Positions 37,604-46,137 are shown, counted from the first letter of the stretch. The stretch is DNA of 49,262 bases from DASRAU01 sp036005805 (GCA_036005805.1 DASYQE010000048.1:1-49262), one strand, 5' to 3'. Program-made: numbers and translations. The notes: a model not told the origin generated them from the sequence alone.

Positions 37604-38652
37604 CAGCCGGACGCGGGATCGCCCGCGGCGCGGCGCCGCCGGGGCAATGCCGCCGGCTCGGCGGCGGGCGTGTCCGCGGCGGCGGCCGCGGCCGCCCCGG
37701 CTTCGCCGCCCGCTTCGCGGTAAGCCTCGTAGGCGCGCACGATGCCCTGGACCAGCGGATGCCGCACGACGTCGGTCTCGTCGAACTCCACGAACCGCAC
37801 CCCCTCGACGCCGGCGACGACGCGGCGCGCCTCCACCAGGCCCGAGATCCTTCCGGGCGGCAGATCGACCTGCGTCACGTCGCCCGTGATGAGTGCCTTG
37901 GAGTTGTGACCGAGTCGGGTGAGGAACATCTTCATCTGCTCGGACGTGGTGTTCTGCGCCTCGTCGAGGATGACAAACGAGTTCGCCAGCGTCCGGCCGC
38001 GCATGAATGCCAGCGGCGCGATCTCGATCGTCCCGCGCTCGACGTGGCCGTTGGCCCGGTCCCGGTCGAGCAGCTGGTACAGCGCGTCCCACAGCGGGCG
38101 AAAGTAGGGGTCCACCTTCTGCGCCATGTCCCCGGGCAGAAAGCCGAGCTTCTCCCCCGCCTCGACCGCCGGGCGCGCGAGGATGATCCGCTCGACCCTC
38201 TTCTCTGCCAGGTGCGCCACCGCCGACGCGACGGCGAGGAAGGTCTTGCCGGTCCCGGCGGGACCGATGACGAAGACCAGGTCGTGATCGTGGATGGCGT
38301 CGAGCAGGGCCTTCTGGTTGGGGCTCTTGGGGGAGACGAAACGGCCGTTGGTGGTCTTGAGCCGCCCCGCCGCGAAGAAGTCCTTGAGGAGGGCGGAGCG
38401 GTTGTCGCGCAGGAGCCGGATGGCGATCTCGACGTCCCCCTTCTTCAGGGGGGTTCCCCCCTGGACGAGGGCGGCGAGCTGAGCCATCAGGTTGGCGGCG
38501 AGGGCCTCTTTCTCCGGGTCGCCCGAGACACTGATCTCGGCGCCGCGGGCCGCGACCTGGACCTCCAACTCCTTTTCGATGGACTTGAGATGCTCGTCGA
38601 AATGACCGAAGACGGCGGAGAGAGTGTCTTCAGGGATGGAAAAGCGTCGCAA
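37603..38652 (-). CDS. PhoH-family ATPase (PhoH-like)
   Basis: The 349-residue protein has an N-terminal KH-like region and a P-loop ATPase domain: FVIGPAGTGKTFLAVASAVA (Walker A), ERIILARPAVEAGEKLGFLPGD and NSFVILDEAQNTTSEQMKM (DEAQ Walker B), then ALITGDVTQVDLP. The C-terminus is alanine-rich. The TTG start at 38652 was chosen because it has GGAGG 5 nt upstream and lies about 16 nt after the predicted transcription start; an upstream TTG at 38730 would lie upstream of the promoter. PhoH is linked to RNA metabolism with YbeY, encoded next to it. Confidence 0.93.
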   Translation of the reverse strand: MRRFSIPEDTLSAVFGHFDEHLKSIEKELEVQVAARGAEISVSGDPEKEALAANLMAQLAALVQGGTPLKKGDVEIAIRLLRDNRSALLKDFFAAGRLKTTNGRFVSPKSPNQKALLDAIHDHDLVFVIGPAGTGKTFLAVASAVAHLAEKRVERIILARPAVEAGEKLGFLPGDMAQKVDPYFRPLWDALYQLLDRDRANGHVERGTIEIAPLAFMRGRTLANSFVILDEAQNTTSEQMKMFLTRLGHNSKALITGDVTQVDLPPGRISGLVEARRVVAGVEGVRFVEFDETDVVRHPLVQGIVRAYEAYREAGGEAGAAAAAAADTPAAEPAALPRRRRAAGDPASG

Positions 38653-38674
38653 CCGGCCCTCCGAAAACAGCGCA

Positions 38675-38703
38675 AAGGTAGCATCCGGCCCCCCCGTTGT
38701 CAA
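38675..38703 (-). promoter_or_regulatory. Promoter of the phoH-ybeY-era transcription unit
   Basis: Minus strand: perfect TTGACA (38703-38698), 17-nt spacer, TACCTT (38680-38675). RNA would start near 38668, placing the GGAGG site and TTG start codon of phoH immediately downstream. Confidence 0.7.
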
Positions 38704-38724
38704 TGAAACCGGCGGGGTGGGTGC

Positions 38725-38755
38725 ACGCAAGCGACGCCCCGGCAGGGGCTTGCGT
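38725..38755 (-). terminator. Stem-loop after aspS
   Basis: ACGCAAG (38725-38731) and CTTGCGT (38749-38755) form a 7-bp outer stem enclosing CCCC-GGCA-GGGG. It lies 27 nt after the aspS stop and just before the phoH promoter, where the hisS-aspS transcript should end. No T-run follows, so termination may be factor-dependent. Confidence 0.45.
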
Positions 38756-38781
38756 GGAGGTCACGATTTCCAGGAGCCGCC

Positions 38782-40578
38782 TCAGGCGGGCGACGAGAGC
38801 TTCGGGGGCAGGTCGATGCGCACATGCAGCTCGCGGAGCTGCTTCTCGGGGACCTGCGCCGGCGCCCCGGTCATCAGGTCCACGCCGCTCGTCGTCTTGG
38901 GAAAAGCGATGACGTCGCGGATCGAGGCCGACGACGTGAGCAGGGCCACCAGGCGATCGACCCCGAGGGCGATGCCGCCGTGCGGCGGGGCCCCCATGCG
39001 CAGGGCCGACAGGAGGAAGCCGAAGCGCGCCTCGGATTCCTGGCGGTCCATCCCGAGGACGCGGAACACCTGCTCCTGCACGCGCTCGCGGTGGATTCGC
39101 ACGCTGCCGCCGCCGACTTCGTTGCCGTCGAGGACCAGGTCATAGGCGAGGGCGCGGGTCTCCTGGGGTCGCGTCTCGAGCAGGGGCACGTCCTCCGCCA
39201 TGGGCGAGGTGAAGGGATGGTGGCAGGCGACCAGCCGCCCCTCTTCATCGCTGTGCTCGAAGAGGGGGAACTCGTGCACCCAGAGCATGTGGTGCTTCGC
39301 CGGGTCGATCCACTTTTCGGCGCGGGCGATTTGCAGGCGCAGCGCGCCGAGGACGGTCAGGGCCGGCTTGAAGCGATCCGCGACGACGAGCGCCAGGTCG
39401 TCCGGGCCGGCACCGAGGGCGGACAGGATGCCGCGGCAGCCGTCCTCTCCCAGATGCTTGAGGAGCGGCGACTGCAGCGTCCCTCCCTGCGCGCGGACCC
39501 AGAGGAGTCCCTTCGAGCCCATGCCCTTGGCGGAGTCCACCAGGTTGTCGATGCGCTGTCGCCCCCACGCGGCGCCGCCGGGAACCACCAGTCCCTTGAT
39601 GACGCCGCCCTGTTTCACGGCGTCGGCGAAGACCCGGAAGGTGCTGTCCTTCAGGCGCGCGGTGAGGTCCTTGAGCTCGACGCCGAAGCGCGTGTCCGGC
39701 TTGTCGCTGCCGAACCGCTCCATCGCTTCCTGGTAGCTCATGCGCGGGTAGGGTCCCTGCAGCGGCACCCCTGCGGCGCGGAAGATCTCCTCCATGAGCC
39801 CTTCGATGAGAGCGAAGAAGGAGTTGCGCTCGGGGAACGACACCTCGATGTCGATCTGCGTGAACTCCGGCTGCCGATCGGCGCGCGAGTCCTCGTCGCG
39901 GAAGCACTTGGCGATCTGGAAGTAGCGATCGAACCCCGACACCATCAGGAGCTGCTTGAAGAGCTGCGGCGACTGCGGCAGCGAATAGAACTGCCCCGGG
40001 CTGAGCCGTGACGGCACGAGGTACTCGCGGGATCCCTCCGGCGTGCTGCGGTTGAGGATGGGCGTCTCCACCTCGAGGAACGACTGCGCGTCGAGGTAGC
40101 GGCGCACCGCCATCAGGATGCGGTGGCGCGTTTCGAAGATCTGCTGCGACTTGCGGCGCCGCAGGTCGAGGAAGCGGTAGCGCAGGCGCACATCCTCGGC
40201 GGCGCTGGTGTCGTCATCGAGCGGGAACGGCAGCGGCTCGGAGGTGTTCAGCACCTCGACCCGGGCCGCCTGCACCTCGACGCCGCCGGTCGGCAGACCG
40301 TGGTTGACGTTCTGCGCCTCGCGCGTCACGACCTGGCCCGCGACCGCCACGACGTAGCCCGGCTTCAGCTCCTTGGCGGCGGCGAAGGCCTCGGGCTGCG
40401 CTTCGGGGTGGAAGACGGCCTGCGTGACGCCGTAGCGATCGCGCAGGTCGGCGAAGAGCAGGCCGCCGTGATCGCGGATGCTGTCCACCCAGCCGAGCAG
40501 CACGGCGGCCGCGCCGGTGTCGCCGGGACGAAGCGCCCCGCACGTATGGGTTCTCTGCCAGACGATCGCCTCAGCCAT
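38782..40578 (-). CDS. aspS: Aspartyl-tRNA synthetase
   Basis: The 598-residue class II synthetase has an N-terminal OB anticodon-binding domain (AVLLGWVDSIRDHGGLLFAD, LRDRYGVTQ), motif 2 (CFRDEDSRADRQPEFTQID), the bacterial GAD insertion (residues about 290-420) and motif 3 (GIALGVDRLVALLTS). Length equals E. coli AspS (590). The ATG at 40578 lies inside the 3' end of hisS (8-nt overlap), so the two synthetases are co-translated. Whether it is discriminating or also charges tRNA-Asn was not determined. Confidence 0.97.
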   Translation of the reverse strand: MAEAIVWQRTHTCGALRPGDTGAAAVLLGWVDSIRDHGGLLFADLRDRYGVTQAVFHPEAQPEAFAAAKELKPGYVVAVAGQVVTREAQNVNHGLPTGGVEVQAARVEVLNTSEPLPFPLDDDTSAAEDVRLRYRFLDLRRRKSQQIFETRHRILMAVRRYLDAQSFLEVETPILNRSTPEGSREYLVPSRLSPGQFYSLPQSPQLFKQLLMVSGFDRYFQIAKCFRDEDSRADRQPEFTQIDIEVSFPERNSFFALIEGLMEEIFRAAGVPLQGPYPRMSYQEAMERFGSDKPDTRFGVELKDLTARLKDSTFRVFADAVKQGGVIKGLVVPGGAAWGRQRIDNLVDSAKGMGSKGLLWVRAQGGTLQSPLLKHLGEDGCRGILSALGAGPDDLALVVADRFKPALTVLGALRLQIARAEKWIDPAKHHMLWVHEFPLFEHSDEEGRLVACHHPFTSPMAEDVPLLETRPQETRALAYDLVLDGNEVGGGSVRIHRERVQEQVFRVLGMDRQESEARFGFLLSALRMGAPPHGGIALGVDRLVALLTSSASIRDVIAFPKTTSGVDLMTGAPAQVPEKQLRELHVRIDLPPKLSSPA

Positions 40579-41830
40579 GGAGCATCTCCCGCAAGGTCGC
40601 AACCACATCGGCCGCCGCGACGGTCTTCTGCAGTCCATCCGCGAGCCGCTTGATGGTGACCGTGCCGCCGGCCGCTTCGCTCCCGCCCAGCAGGAGGGCG
40701 GTCTTCGCCTTCAGGTCGTTGGCGCGGCGCAGCTGCGCCTTGGCGCTGCGATCCGGGAACGGCTCGACCACGACACTCAGCCCCGCGGCGCGCAGCGCGC
40801 GCGCCGCCGCCAGGGCCGGACCGACGCCTTCTTCTCCCAGGATCACCGCGACGGCATCGGGGGTCGGGTCGACCGCAGTCTTGTCCGGCAGGCTCATCAC
40901 CAGGCGATCCTCGCCGACCGCGAACCCGAATCCGGGGACGGGTGGTCCGCCCAGCTCCTGAACCAGTCCGTCGTAGCGCCCGCCTCCGAGAAGGGCGCTC
41001 TGCGCCCCGAGGGTCGGGAGCGTCACCTCGAAGGTCGTGCGCCGATAGTAATCCAGCCCGCGCACCAGGCGCGGCTCCATGCTGTACGCCACTCCCAGGC
41101 GCTCGAGGTGCGCGCGCACGCCGTCGAGGTGACGTCGGCAGTCGGCGCACAGGTGCTCGAGGATCGGGCTGGCGTGCTCGGCGATGAGCGCCTGGTCCGC
41201 CGGCACTTTGCAGTCGAAGACGCGCAGCGGGTTGGTGTCGAGGCGGCGCTGGCAGTCGGCATCGAGACGGTCGCGAAACGGCTCGAGCTCTTTGCGGAGT
41301 GTGTCCCGGTAGGCCGGCCGGCAGTTCTCGCAGCCGACCGAGTTGAGCAGCAGGACGCTGGCGCCGAGTCCGAGCCTCTCGAGGAAGACCGCCAGCATCT
41401 GCAGCGTCTCGGCGTCCACGGCCGGGTGCTCGCTGCCGAGCGCCTCGACGCCGATCTGCGAGAACTGCCGCATGCGTCCTTTCTGCGGGCGCTCGTAACG
41501 GAACATCGGGCCGATGTAGTAGAGGCGCGTCAGGTCGGAGCCGCGCTGCAGGCCGTGCTCGAGATAGGCGCGCGCCACCGGCGCGGTGTTCTCGGGACGC
41601 AGCGTCAGCGACCGTCCCTTGCGATCGAGGAAGGTGTACATCTCCTTGGCGACGATGTCGGTCCCTTCGCCGACGCCGCGCGCGAACAGCTCGGTGGACT
41701 CGAAGATCGGCGTGCGGATCTCGCGGAAGCCGTACAGGCCGAACACCTCGCGGGCACGGGCCTCGACGAACTGCCAGCGTCCCGCCTCGTCGGGCAGGAT
41801 GTCACGCGTTCCCTTGACGGCTTCAATCAC
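40571..41830 (-). CDS. hisS: Histidyl-tRNA synthetase
   Basis: The 419-residue class II enzyme starts VIEAVKGTRDILPDEAGRWQ and shows motif 2 (TLRPENTAPVARAYLEHGL, YYIGPMFRYERPQKGRMRQF), the HisA motifs LVRGLDYYRRTTFEV and GGGRYDGLVQELGG, and a C-terminal anticodon-binding domain (LSVVVEPFPDRSAKAQLRRA). The GTG at 41830 is the family start. First gene of the hisS-aspS pair; the 156-bp upstream region is shared with a divergent gene. Confidence 0.97.
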   Translation of the reverse strand: MIEAVKGTRDILPDEAGRWQFVEARAREVFGLYGFREIRTPIFESTELFARGVGEGTDIVAKEMYTFLDRKGRSLTLRPENTAPVARAYLEHGLQRGSDLTRLYYIGPMFRYERPQKGRMRQFSQIGVEALGSEHPAVDAETLQMLAVFLERLGLGASVLLLNSVGCENCRPAYRDTLRKELEPFRDRLDADCQRRLDTNPLRVFDCKVPADQALIAEHASPILEHLCADCRRHLDGVRAHLERLGVAYSMEPRLVRGLDYYRRTTFEVTLPTLGAQSALLGGGRYDGLVQELGGPPVPGFGFAVGEDRLVMSLPDKTAVDPTPDAVAVILGEEGVGPALAAARALRAAGLSVVVEPFPDRSAKAQLRRANDLKAKTALLLGGSEAAGGTVTIKRLADGLQKTVAAADVVATLREMLHG

Positions 41831-41946
41831 GAGGTGAGGATTCCCTTTCGGACGGCGCGGGAGCGCGGGAGGATAGCACACCGCCGGCCGGTTCCCCGCA
41901 GGGCTTCGCCGGCCTCGTGCCGGACCACCGCCTCCGGTGGCTCTTT

Positions 41947-41976
41947 GCGCGCCTGTTTTCGGCGCGCTCCTATAAT
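41947..41976 (+). promoter_or_regulatory. TATAAT box with adjacent 7-bp palindrome
   Basis: GCGCGCC-TGTTTTC-GGCGCGC (41947-41967) is a perfect inverted repeat, and a perfect TATAAT follows at 41971-41976. The start codon of the downstream gene is at 41987, so RNA from this box would begin within a few bases of the ATG. The palindrome covers the -35 region and could bind a regulator. A second hairpin, CCACCG-CCTC-CGGTGG, lies just upstream. Confidence 0.5.
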
Positions 41977-41986
41977 GCGGGTTGCG

Positions 41987-43321
41987 ATGCCGTCTTTCTC
42001 CCGCGATCGGCTCCTCCCGGCGGCGGTCTTCCTCGTGCTCGTCGTGGGCGCCATGCCCGCGACGGCCCGCGACGCCAAGTCGGTGTTCACCGGGCTGCCG
42101 ATCGATCCCGAGGTCGGCGCCAAGCCGGCCAAGGCGGAGAAACCGATCCGCTTCGAGCCGGCCTGGAGCTTCGCCGGCTTCACCGCTCCCCTCGCGGGAG
42201 ACCTGGCCTCCTCGGAGGACGTCCTCGCCGGGACCGACGTCGCGGGGCATCTCGTCGTCCTCGGTTCGAAGGACGGCGCCGAACGCTGGCGCGTCGATCT
42301 CGAGGACGCGGCGTCGGTGGGCCCGGCGCTCGCCGCGGATCGGGTGCTGCAGCCGACCTCCGGCGGAAAACTGCGCGCCTTCGCCCTCGCCGACGGCCAG
42401 CCGCTGTGGAGCGTCGATCTCGGGGGAGCGCCGGCGGGAGCCGCCGTCTTCCTGGGGGGCGTCATCCTGCAGACCACACGAACTCCCGAGCTCGTCGCCC
42501 TCGATCCCCGGGACGGGACGGTCACGGGGCGCCTGCCGCTCGAGTCGATCCCGCTCCCGCCAGAGGAGGCGCGGCTGAAGCACGGCGTCGCCGCCGTGGT
42601 CGCGGCGGAAGGCGGCCAGGTCCGGCTGGTCGCTCCGGGGAGCCTCGAGGTCCGCTGGCGGCGCGAACTCGGCCAGTCGATCACCAGCCCGCCGCTCGTG
42701 ACGAAGGATCGAATCTACCTGGCGGCGGCGGATCGATCCATCCGCTCCCTGAAGCTCTCGAGCGGCAGGCAGACATGGGCGCAGCGCGTCGGTTCGCGCA
42801 TCAGCGCCCGCCTCGTCGTGCGCGGCGAGTTCCTCTACGCCCTGTGCTACGACACCGACATCTACCTGCTCGGCGCGCGCAACGGCCACCTGCGGGGGCG
42901 CGTCCATCTCGATCACCGCCTCGCGCAGGACGCCGCCCTCGGCGAAGGCCGCCTGTTCGTGGCGCCGTACACCGCCGCGGCCCTGGTCGGCCTGGAATTC
43001 CCCGCCCTGGCCATCGCCGGCCGCTACGATCTCAACGAGCACGGCGAATGGTTCACCACCGCTCCCGCCTTCACCTCCGAGCGCGTGGCCCTCGGCTGGG
43101 GCCGCGAAACCGGCCACCTCGTCGCCCTCAACATCGTCGACGCCCCCCCCGAAAAAAAAGAACCCCCGAAACCGGGCGCCGACAAGTCCGGAACCACGGC
43201 AACCCCCTCCTCCGGGACACCCGGAACGAGCGCCCCGGGAACGAATCCACCGGACACGATCCCCGAACCCCCCATCGTGCCTACCCCACCGCCCCCGACC
43301 CAAAGCGGCTCATACCGATAA
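41987..43321 (+). CDS. Secreted PQQ-type beta-propeller repeat protein
   Basis: The 444-residue protein begins with a signal peptide (RLLPAAVFLVLVVGAMPATA). Residues 45-395 form a propeller with PQQ/YVTN-like blades: LVVLGSKDGAERWRVDLED, LRAFALADGQPLWSVDLGG, LVALDPRDGTVTGRLPLE, EVRWRRELGQSITSPPLV, IRSLKLSSGRQTWAQRVGS and YLLGARNGHLRGRVHLD. The last 50 residues are a Pro/Thr/Gly-rich disordered tail (TPSSGTPGTSAPGTNPPDT). It resembles BamB-type propellers but is not clearly BamB. No ribosome site is visible before the ATG, which agrees with a leaderless transcript from the TATAAT at 41971. It is divergent from hisS. Confidence 0.8.
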   Translation: MPSFSRDRLLPAAVFLVLVVGAMPATARDAKSVFTGLPIDPEVGAKPAKAEKPIRFEPAWSFAGFTAPLAGDLASSEDVLAGTDVAGHLVVLGSKDGAERWRVDLEDAASVGPALAADRVLQPTSGGKLRAFALADGQPLWSVDLGGAPAGAAVFLGGVILQTTRTPELVALDPRDGTVTGRLPLESIPLPPEEARLKHGVAAVVAAEGGQVRLVAPGSLEVRWRRELGQSITSPPLVTKDRIYLAAADRSIRSLKLSSGRQTWAQRVGSRISARLVVRGEFLYALCYDTDIYLLGARNGHLRGRVHLDHRLAQDAALGEGRLFVAPYTAAALVGLEFPALAIAGRYDLNEHGEWFTTAPAFTSERVALGWGRETGHLVALNIVDAPPEKKEPPKPGADKSGTTATPSSGTPGTSAPGTNPPDTIPEPPIVPTPPPPTQSGSYR

Positions 43322-43412
43322 GCCGACACGAGCACGCGCGAACCTCGAACGCTCAGAAGCGCGAAGAGCCTGACGCGCGACGGGGTCCTCTCGGAAGGAG
43401 GGCTGAAAGACC

Positions 43413-43430
43413 CGTCGGCGTCAGCCGACG
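43413..43430. other. Stem-loop between convergent genes
   Basis: CGTCGGC-GTCA-GCCGACG is a perfect 7-bp stem in the 198-bp gap between the propeller gene and the isopropylmalate-dehydrogenase-like gene. It could serve either transcript's 3' end. There is no T-run on either side. Confidence 0.4.
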
Positions 43431-43519
43431 GCCGCCCGACTGAGAGCGGACGGCGCCGCGCGCCAAGGCGGCTTTGGCTGAGGGGTCCCGGAACGCCTGC
43501 GACGAAGGTTTCGAGTTGA

Positions 43520-44557
43520 CTACTTGAGTCGGCGCCGGATCTCGTCGCCCATCTGCGACGTCGAAAGGCTCCCGCCGAGGTCCCGGGTCGTCTTGCCGTC
43601 GCGAACGGCTCCGGCGACGGCGTTTTCGATCGCCTGGGCTTCTCCCGGCCGGCCGACCGTTTCGAGCAGCATGGCGGCGCTGAGGATCGCCCCGATCGGG
43701 TTGGCGATGTTCTGTCCGGCGAACTTGGGAGCGGATCCATGCACCGGCTCGAACAGCCCCGTGCGGCCCGGGTGCAGGTTGGCCGAGGCGGCGAGGCCCA
43801 GTCCTCCCTGGATCTGCGCGCCGAGGTCGCTGAGGATGTCGCCGAACATGTTGCAGGCCACGATGACTTGGAATGCGGACGGATCCTTCACCAGCTGCAT
43901 CGCCAGGGCGTCGACGTACATGTGCGAGGTCTCGATGTCCTTGTATTCCGCCGCCAGCTCGCGCCAGACGCGCTGCCACAGATCGTGGCCGTAGGTCAGC
44001 GCGTTGCTCTTGTCGGACATCAGGACGCGCTTCTTCCCGTGCGCCCGCGCCCACTCCAGGGCGTGCCGGAGGATCCGCTCGACGCCCTTGCGCGTGTTGA
44101 TGTCCTCCTGGGTCGCGACCTCGTCGGGCATGCCCTTCTTGAAGAAGCCCCCGACGCCGGCGTAGAGCCCTTCGGTGTTCTCGCGGAAGATGACGAAGTC
44201 GACGTCCTGGGCCTTGCGCCCCTTGAGCGGGCAGAGGCGCTCGTCGAGCAGCCGCACCGGACGCTGGTTGACGTAGAGGTCGAGGCGGAACCGGAGTCCC
44301 AGCAGGATGTCGGCGGCATGCCGGTTGTCGGGAACGCGGGGATCGCCGACCGCGCCGAGCAGGATCGCGTCGAAGGTCCGGAGCCTTTCGAATCCCGCCT
44401 GCGGAAGCGTCTCCCCCGTGCGCAGGAAGTGGTCGGCGCCGTAGGGAAACTCCTCGAACGAGAGGGCGGTCCCGGCGGCCGCGCGCAGCGTCTCGGTCGC
44501 CTCGCGCGTCACCTCGACTCCGATGCCGTCCCCCGGGATCACCGCGATGCGGATCAC
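43520..44557 (-). CDS. 3-isopropylmalate dehydrogenase-like (isocitrate/isopropylmalate dehydrogenase family)
   Basis: The 345-residue beta-decarboxylating dehydrogenase shows IAVIPGDGIGVEVTREA at the N-terminus, LLGAVGDPRVPDN, VNQRPVRLL, FVIFRENTEGLYAGVGG, catalytic Lys in RVLMSDKSNALTYGHDLW, NMFGDILSDLGAQIQGGLG and FEPVHGSAPKFAGQNIANP. This subgroup includes leucine-pathway enzymes and tartrate/malate dehydrogenases, and no leuA, leuC or leuD gene lies nearby, so the substrate is open. GGGAGG precedes the GTG start, which overlaps the VanZ stop (GTGA). Confidence 0.85.
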   Translation of the reverse strand: MIRIAVIPGDGIGVEVTREATETLRAAAGTALSFEEFPYGADHFLRTGETLPQAGFERLRTFDAILLGAVGDPRVPDNRHAADILLGLRFRLDLYVNQRPVRLLDERLCPLKGRKAQDVDFVIFRENTEGLYAGVGGFFKKGMPDEVATQEDINTRKGVERILRHALEWARAHGKKRVLMSDKSNALTYGHDLWQRVWRELAAEYKDIETSHMYVDALAMQLVKDPSAFQVIVACNMFGDILSDLGAQIQGGLGLAASANLHPGRTGLFEPVHGSAPKFAGQNIANPIGAILSAAMLLETVGRPGEAQAIENAVAGAVRDGKTTRDLGGSLSTSQMGDEIRRRLK

Positions 44558-44967
44558 TGGACCTCCCTCGTGCGCGGCTTCAGCCACGCGGCCTGTGCCG
44601 CCTGCAGCATCAGGAGCCCGAGCGCCGCCCCGCAGGCGTCGGCGAGCGCGTCGCGTGCGTCGGGGCTGCGCCCCGGCACGAAGACCTGGTGGATCTCGTC
44701 GCTGACGGCATAGCCGGCGCAGAGTCCCCACGTGAGCAGGAGACGCCCCATCGGAACCGGTCGGCGGATACCGTTGTTGAGCGCGCGCGCCAGGAGCACC
44801 GACAGCACCAGGTACTCGGAGACGTGCAGCAGCTTGTCCGGATACGGCGTCGCCCAGCCGACCTGGGGCTGGGACGAGACGTAGTAGATGACACCCAGGT
44901 ACAGGATCGCCGGCCCCCAGGTGACGACCCGGCGGCCGAGGCCGGGAGAGTCACTTCGCGGGTTCAC
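44554..44967 (-). CDS. VanZ-family membrane protein
   Basis: The 137-residue protein has about four hydrophobic helices: GPAILYLGVIYYVSSQP, KLLHVSEYLVLSVLLARAL, RLLLTWGLCAGYAVSDE and DALADACGAALGLLML. The family signature is present in PDKLLHVSEYL and SDEIHQVFVPGRSPDARD. VanZ relatives are named after a glycopeptide-resistance accessory gene, but most have no resistance role and unknown function. Its stop overlaps the dehydrogenase start, and its start overlaps the stop of the small membrane gene (ATGA). Confidence 0.85.
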   Translation of the reverse strand: MNPRSDSPGLGRRVVTWGPAILYLGVIYYVSSQPQVGWATPYPDKLLHVSEYLVLSVLLARALNNGIRRPVPMGRLLLTWGLCAGYAVSDEIHQVFVPGRSPDARDALADACGAALGLLMLQAAQAAWLKPRTREVQ

Positions 44968-45146
44968 CGGGCCAGCGGGAACGGGTACATCACGTACGCG
45001 ACGATGAGCGAGAGGACGACCATCGCCCCGCCCAGCACGACGATGACGCGGGCGCGATCGCGGGCCTTGTTCTGGGTCAGGAAGGCGAAGAACACCGCCA
45101 CCAGGCCCGCGAACACCACCATGTTGAGGACGTGGCTCGGGATCAC
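44964..45146 (-). CDS. Small two-helix membrane protein, unknown
   Basis: The 60-residue protein has two hydrophobic helices (VLNMVVFAGLVAVFFAF and VIVVLGGAMVVLSLIVAYVM) separated by a basic loop (QNKARDRAR). It overlaps the VanZ gene by 4 nt and follows the gene at 45152 by only 5 nt, so it is likely a real operon member. No family was recognised. Confidence 0.65.
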   Translation of the reverse strand: MIPSHVLNMVVFAGLVAVFFAFLTQNKARDRARVIVVLGGAMVVLSLIVAYVMYPFPLAR

Positions 45147-45151
45147 CGGGG

Positions 45152-45667
45152 TCAGTCCTTGCGTCCGCGGGCGATGTCGAAGGCGTCGAGGATGAGCAGG
45201 ATGTTCATCAGGCCCGCGGTCAGGAGGAACGTGCTGCCGTACTCGTAGGTCGGCAGGCGCACCCGATCGCGCATGCGGTTCATCACCGCCTGGCGCTGCG
45301 GGTTCGACTCCTCCTCGGGCAGCCGGTACACGAGTCCGCCGAGCGACATGCTGCGGCCGACGAGATCGAGCGGCCCGAGCGCCAGGTTGTCGAAGGTCGC
45401 GAGGTACGACAGCGGCTGCTGGGGATCGACGACCGAGGCCGTGCCGCCGGAGGCGAGGCCCAGGCCGAAGGTCGCCGTGACGACCACGAAGAAGGCGACG
45501 GCCCGGGCGGTCCGTCCCAGGCTCAGGTGCCCGAGCCCCGGAAGGGCCCAGGCCAGGACGCAGGGAAGCAGGGCGTTGCGGCGCGATCGCTCGGCTGGGT
45601 CGGAGCGCTCGAAGGATTCCGAACGCTCGGCAGGCTCCGGAGGGGACGCGGGAACCGGCTCGTCCAC
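45152..45667 (-). CDS. Membrane protein, possibly DUF6677-like
   Basis: The 171-residue product has a Ser/Glu-rich polar N-terminus, then three or four hydrophobic segments: LLPCVLAWALPGLGHLSLGR, TARAVAFFVVVTATFGLGLA and a C-terminal STFLLTAGLMNILLILDAFD. The PGLGHLxLGR motif is shared by a group of small membrane proteins of unknown role; assignment to DUF6677 is tentative. The GTG at 45667 was chosen because AAGGAG lies 4 nt upstream; a GTG at 45691 would overlap rplI. It follows rplI directly. Confidence 0.65.
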   Translation of the reverse strand: MDEPVPASPPEPAERSESFERSDPAERSRRNALLPCVLAWALPGLGHLSLGRTARAVAFFVVVTATFGLGLASGGTASVVDPQQPLSYLATFDNLALGPLDLVGRSMSLGGLVYRLPEEESNPQRQAVMNRMRDRVRLPTYEYGSTFLLTAGLMNILLILDAFDIARGRKD

Positions 45668-45668
45668 G

Positions 45669-46112
45669 CTACTCCTTGACCACCCAGACACGGACCTCCC
45701 CCTGGACGTCCGCGTGCAGCTTCACCGGCACGGTGTAGATGCCGAGCGCCTTGATCGGCTCCTCGAGGAGGATACGGCGCTTGTCGATCGCGATACCCTC
45801 TTTCTCCAGGTACTCCGCGATGTCGGAGGCGGTGACCGAGCCGTAGAGCTGATCGTTCTCGCCGACCTTGCGGACGATGGTGCAGGAGACGCCGGCGATG
45901 CGGCGACCGACCGCGGCGGCGTCTTCCTTCTCCTTCGCCTGGAGCACCGCGTAGCGGCGGCGCTCCTGCTCGACGCGCTTCATGTTGCCGTCGGTGGCCG
46001 GCAGGGCCTTCCCCTTCGGCAGCAGGAAATTGCGGGCGTAGCCCGCGGCCACCTCGTGCACCTCGCCGCGGCGCCCGAGCTTGTCGATGTCCTCACGCAG
46101 GACGACTCGCAT
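45669..46112 (-). CDS. rplI: 50S ribosomal protein L9
   Basis: The 147-residue protein has the N-terminal L9 domain VVLREDIDKLGRRGEVHEV, AAGYARNFLLPKGKALPAT, a long connecting helix (RVEQERRRYAVLQAKEKEDA) and the C-terminal domain (GSVTASDIAEYLEKEG, YTVPVKLHADVQGEV). The ATG at 46112 has GGAGGA at normal spacing; a GTG one codon upstream is less likely. It follows rpsR by 25 nt. Confidence 0.98.
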   Translation of the reverse strand: MRVVLREDIDKLGRRGEVHEVAAGYARNFLLPKGKALPATDGNMKRVEQERRRYAVLQAKEKEDAAAVGRRIAGVSCTIVRKVGENDQLYGSVTASDIAEYLEKEGIAIDKRRILLEEPIKALGIYTVPVKLHADVQGEVRVWVVKE

Positions 46113-46137
46113 CACGCTCCTCCGGTTCTCTTCGGTT

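Noticed and set aside
38653..38730. Upstream TTG as the phoH start
   Set aside because: It would place the TTGACA/TACCTT promoter inside the coding region; the TTG at 38652 has a GGAGG site at good spacing.
40478..41980. Long + strand frame running into the propeller gene from opposite aspS and hisS
   Set aside because: The upstream part is antisense to two certain synthetase genes; only the part from the ATG at 41987 has a signal peptide and recognisable repeats.
43413..43430. Intrinsic terminator for the propeller gene
   Set aside because: The stem is good, but neither side has a T-run, so it is listed only as a stem-loop.
44554..44967. VanZ gene as antibiotic resistance
   Set aside because: There are no van ligase or regulator genes nearby, and VanZ-family proteins are widespread in bacteria without resistance.
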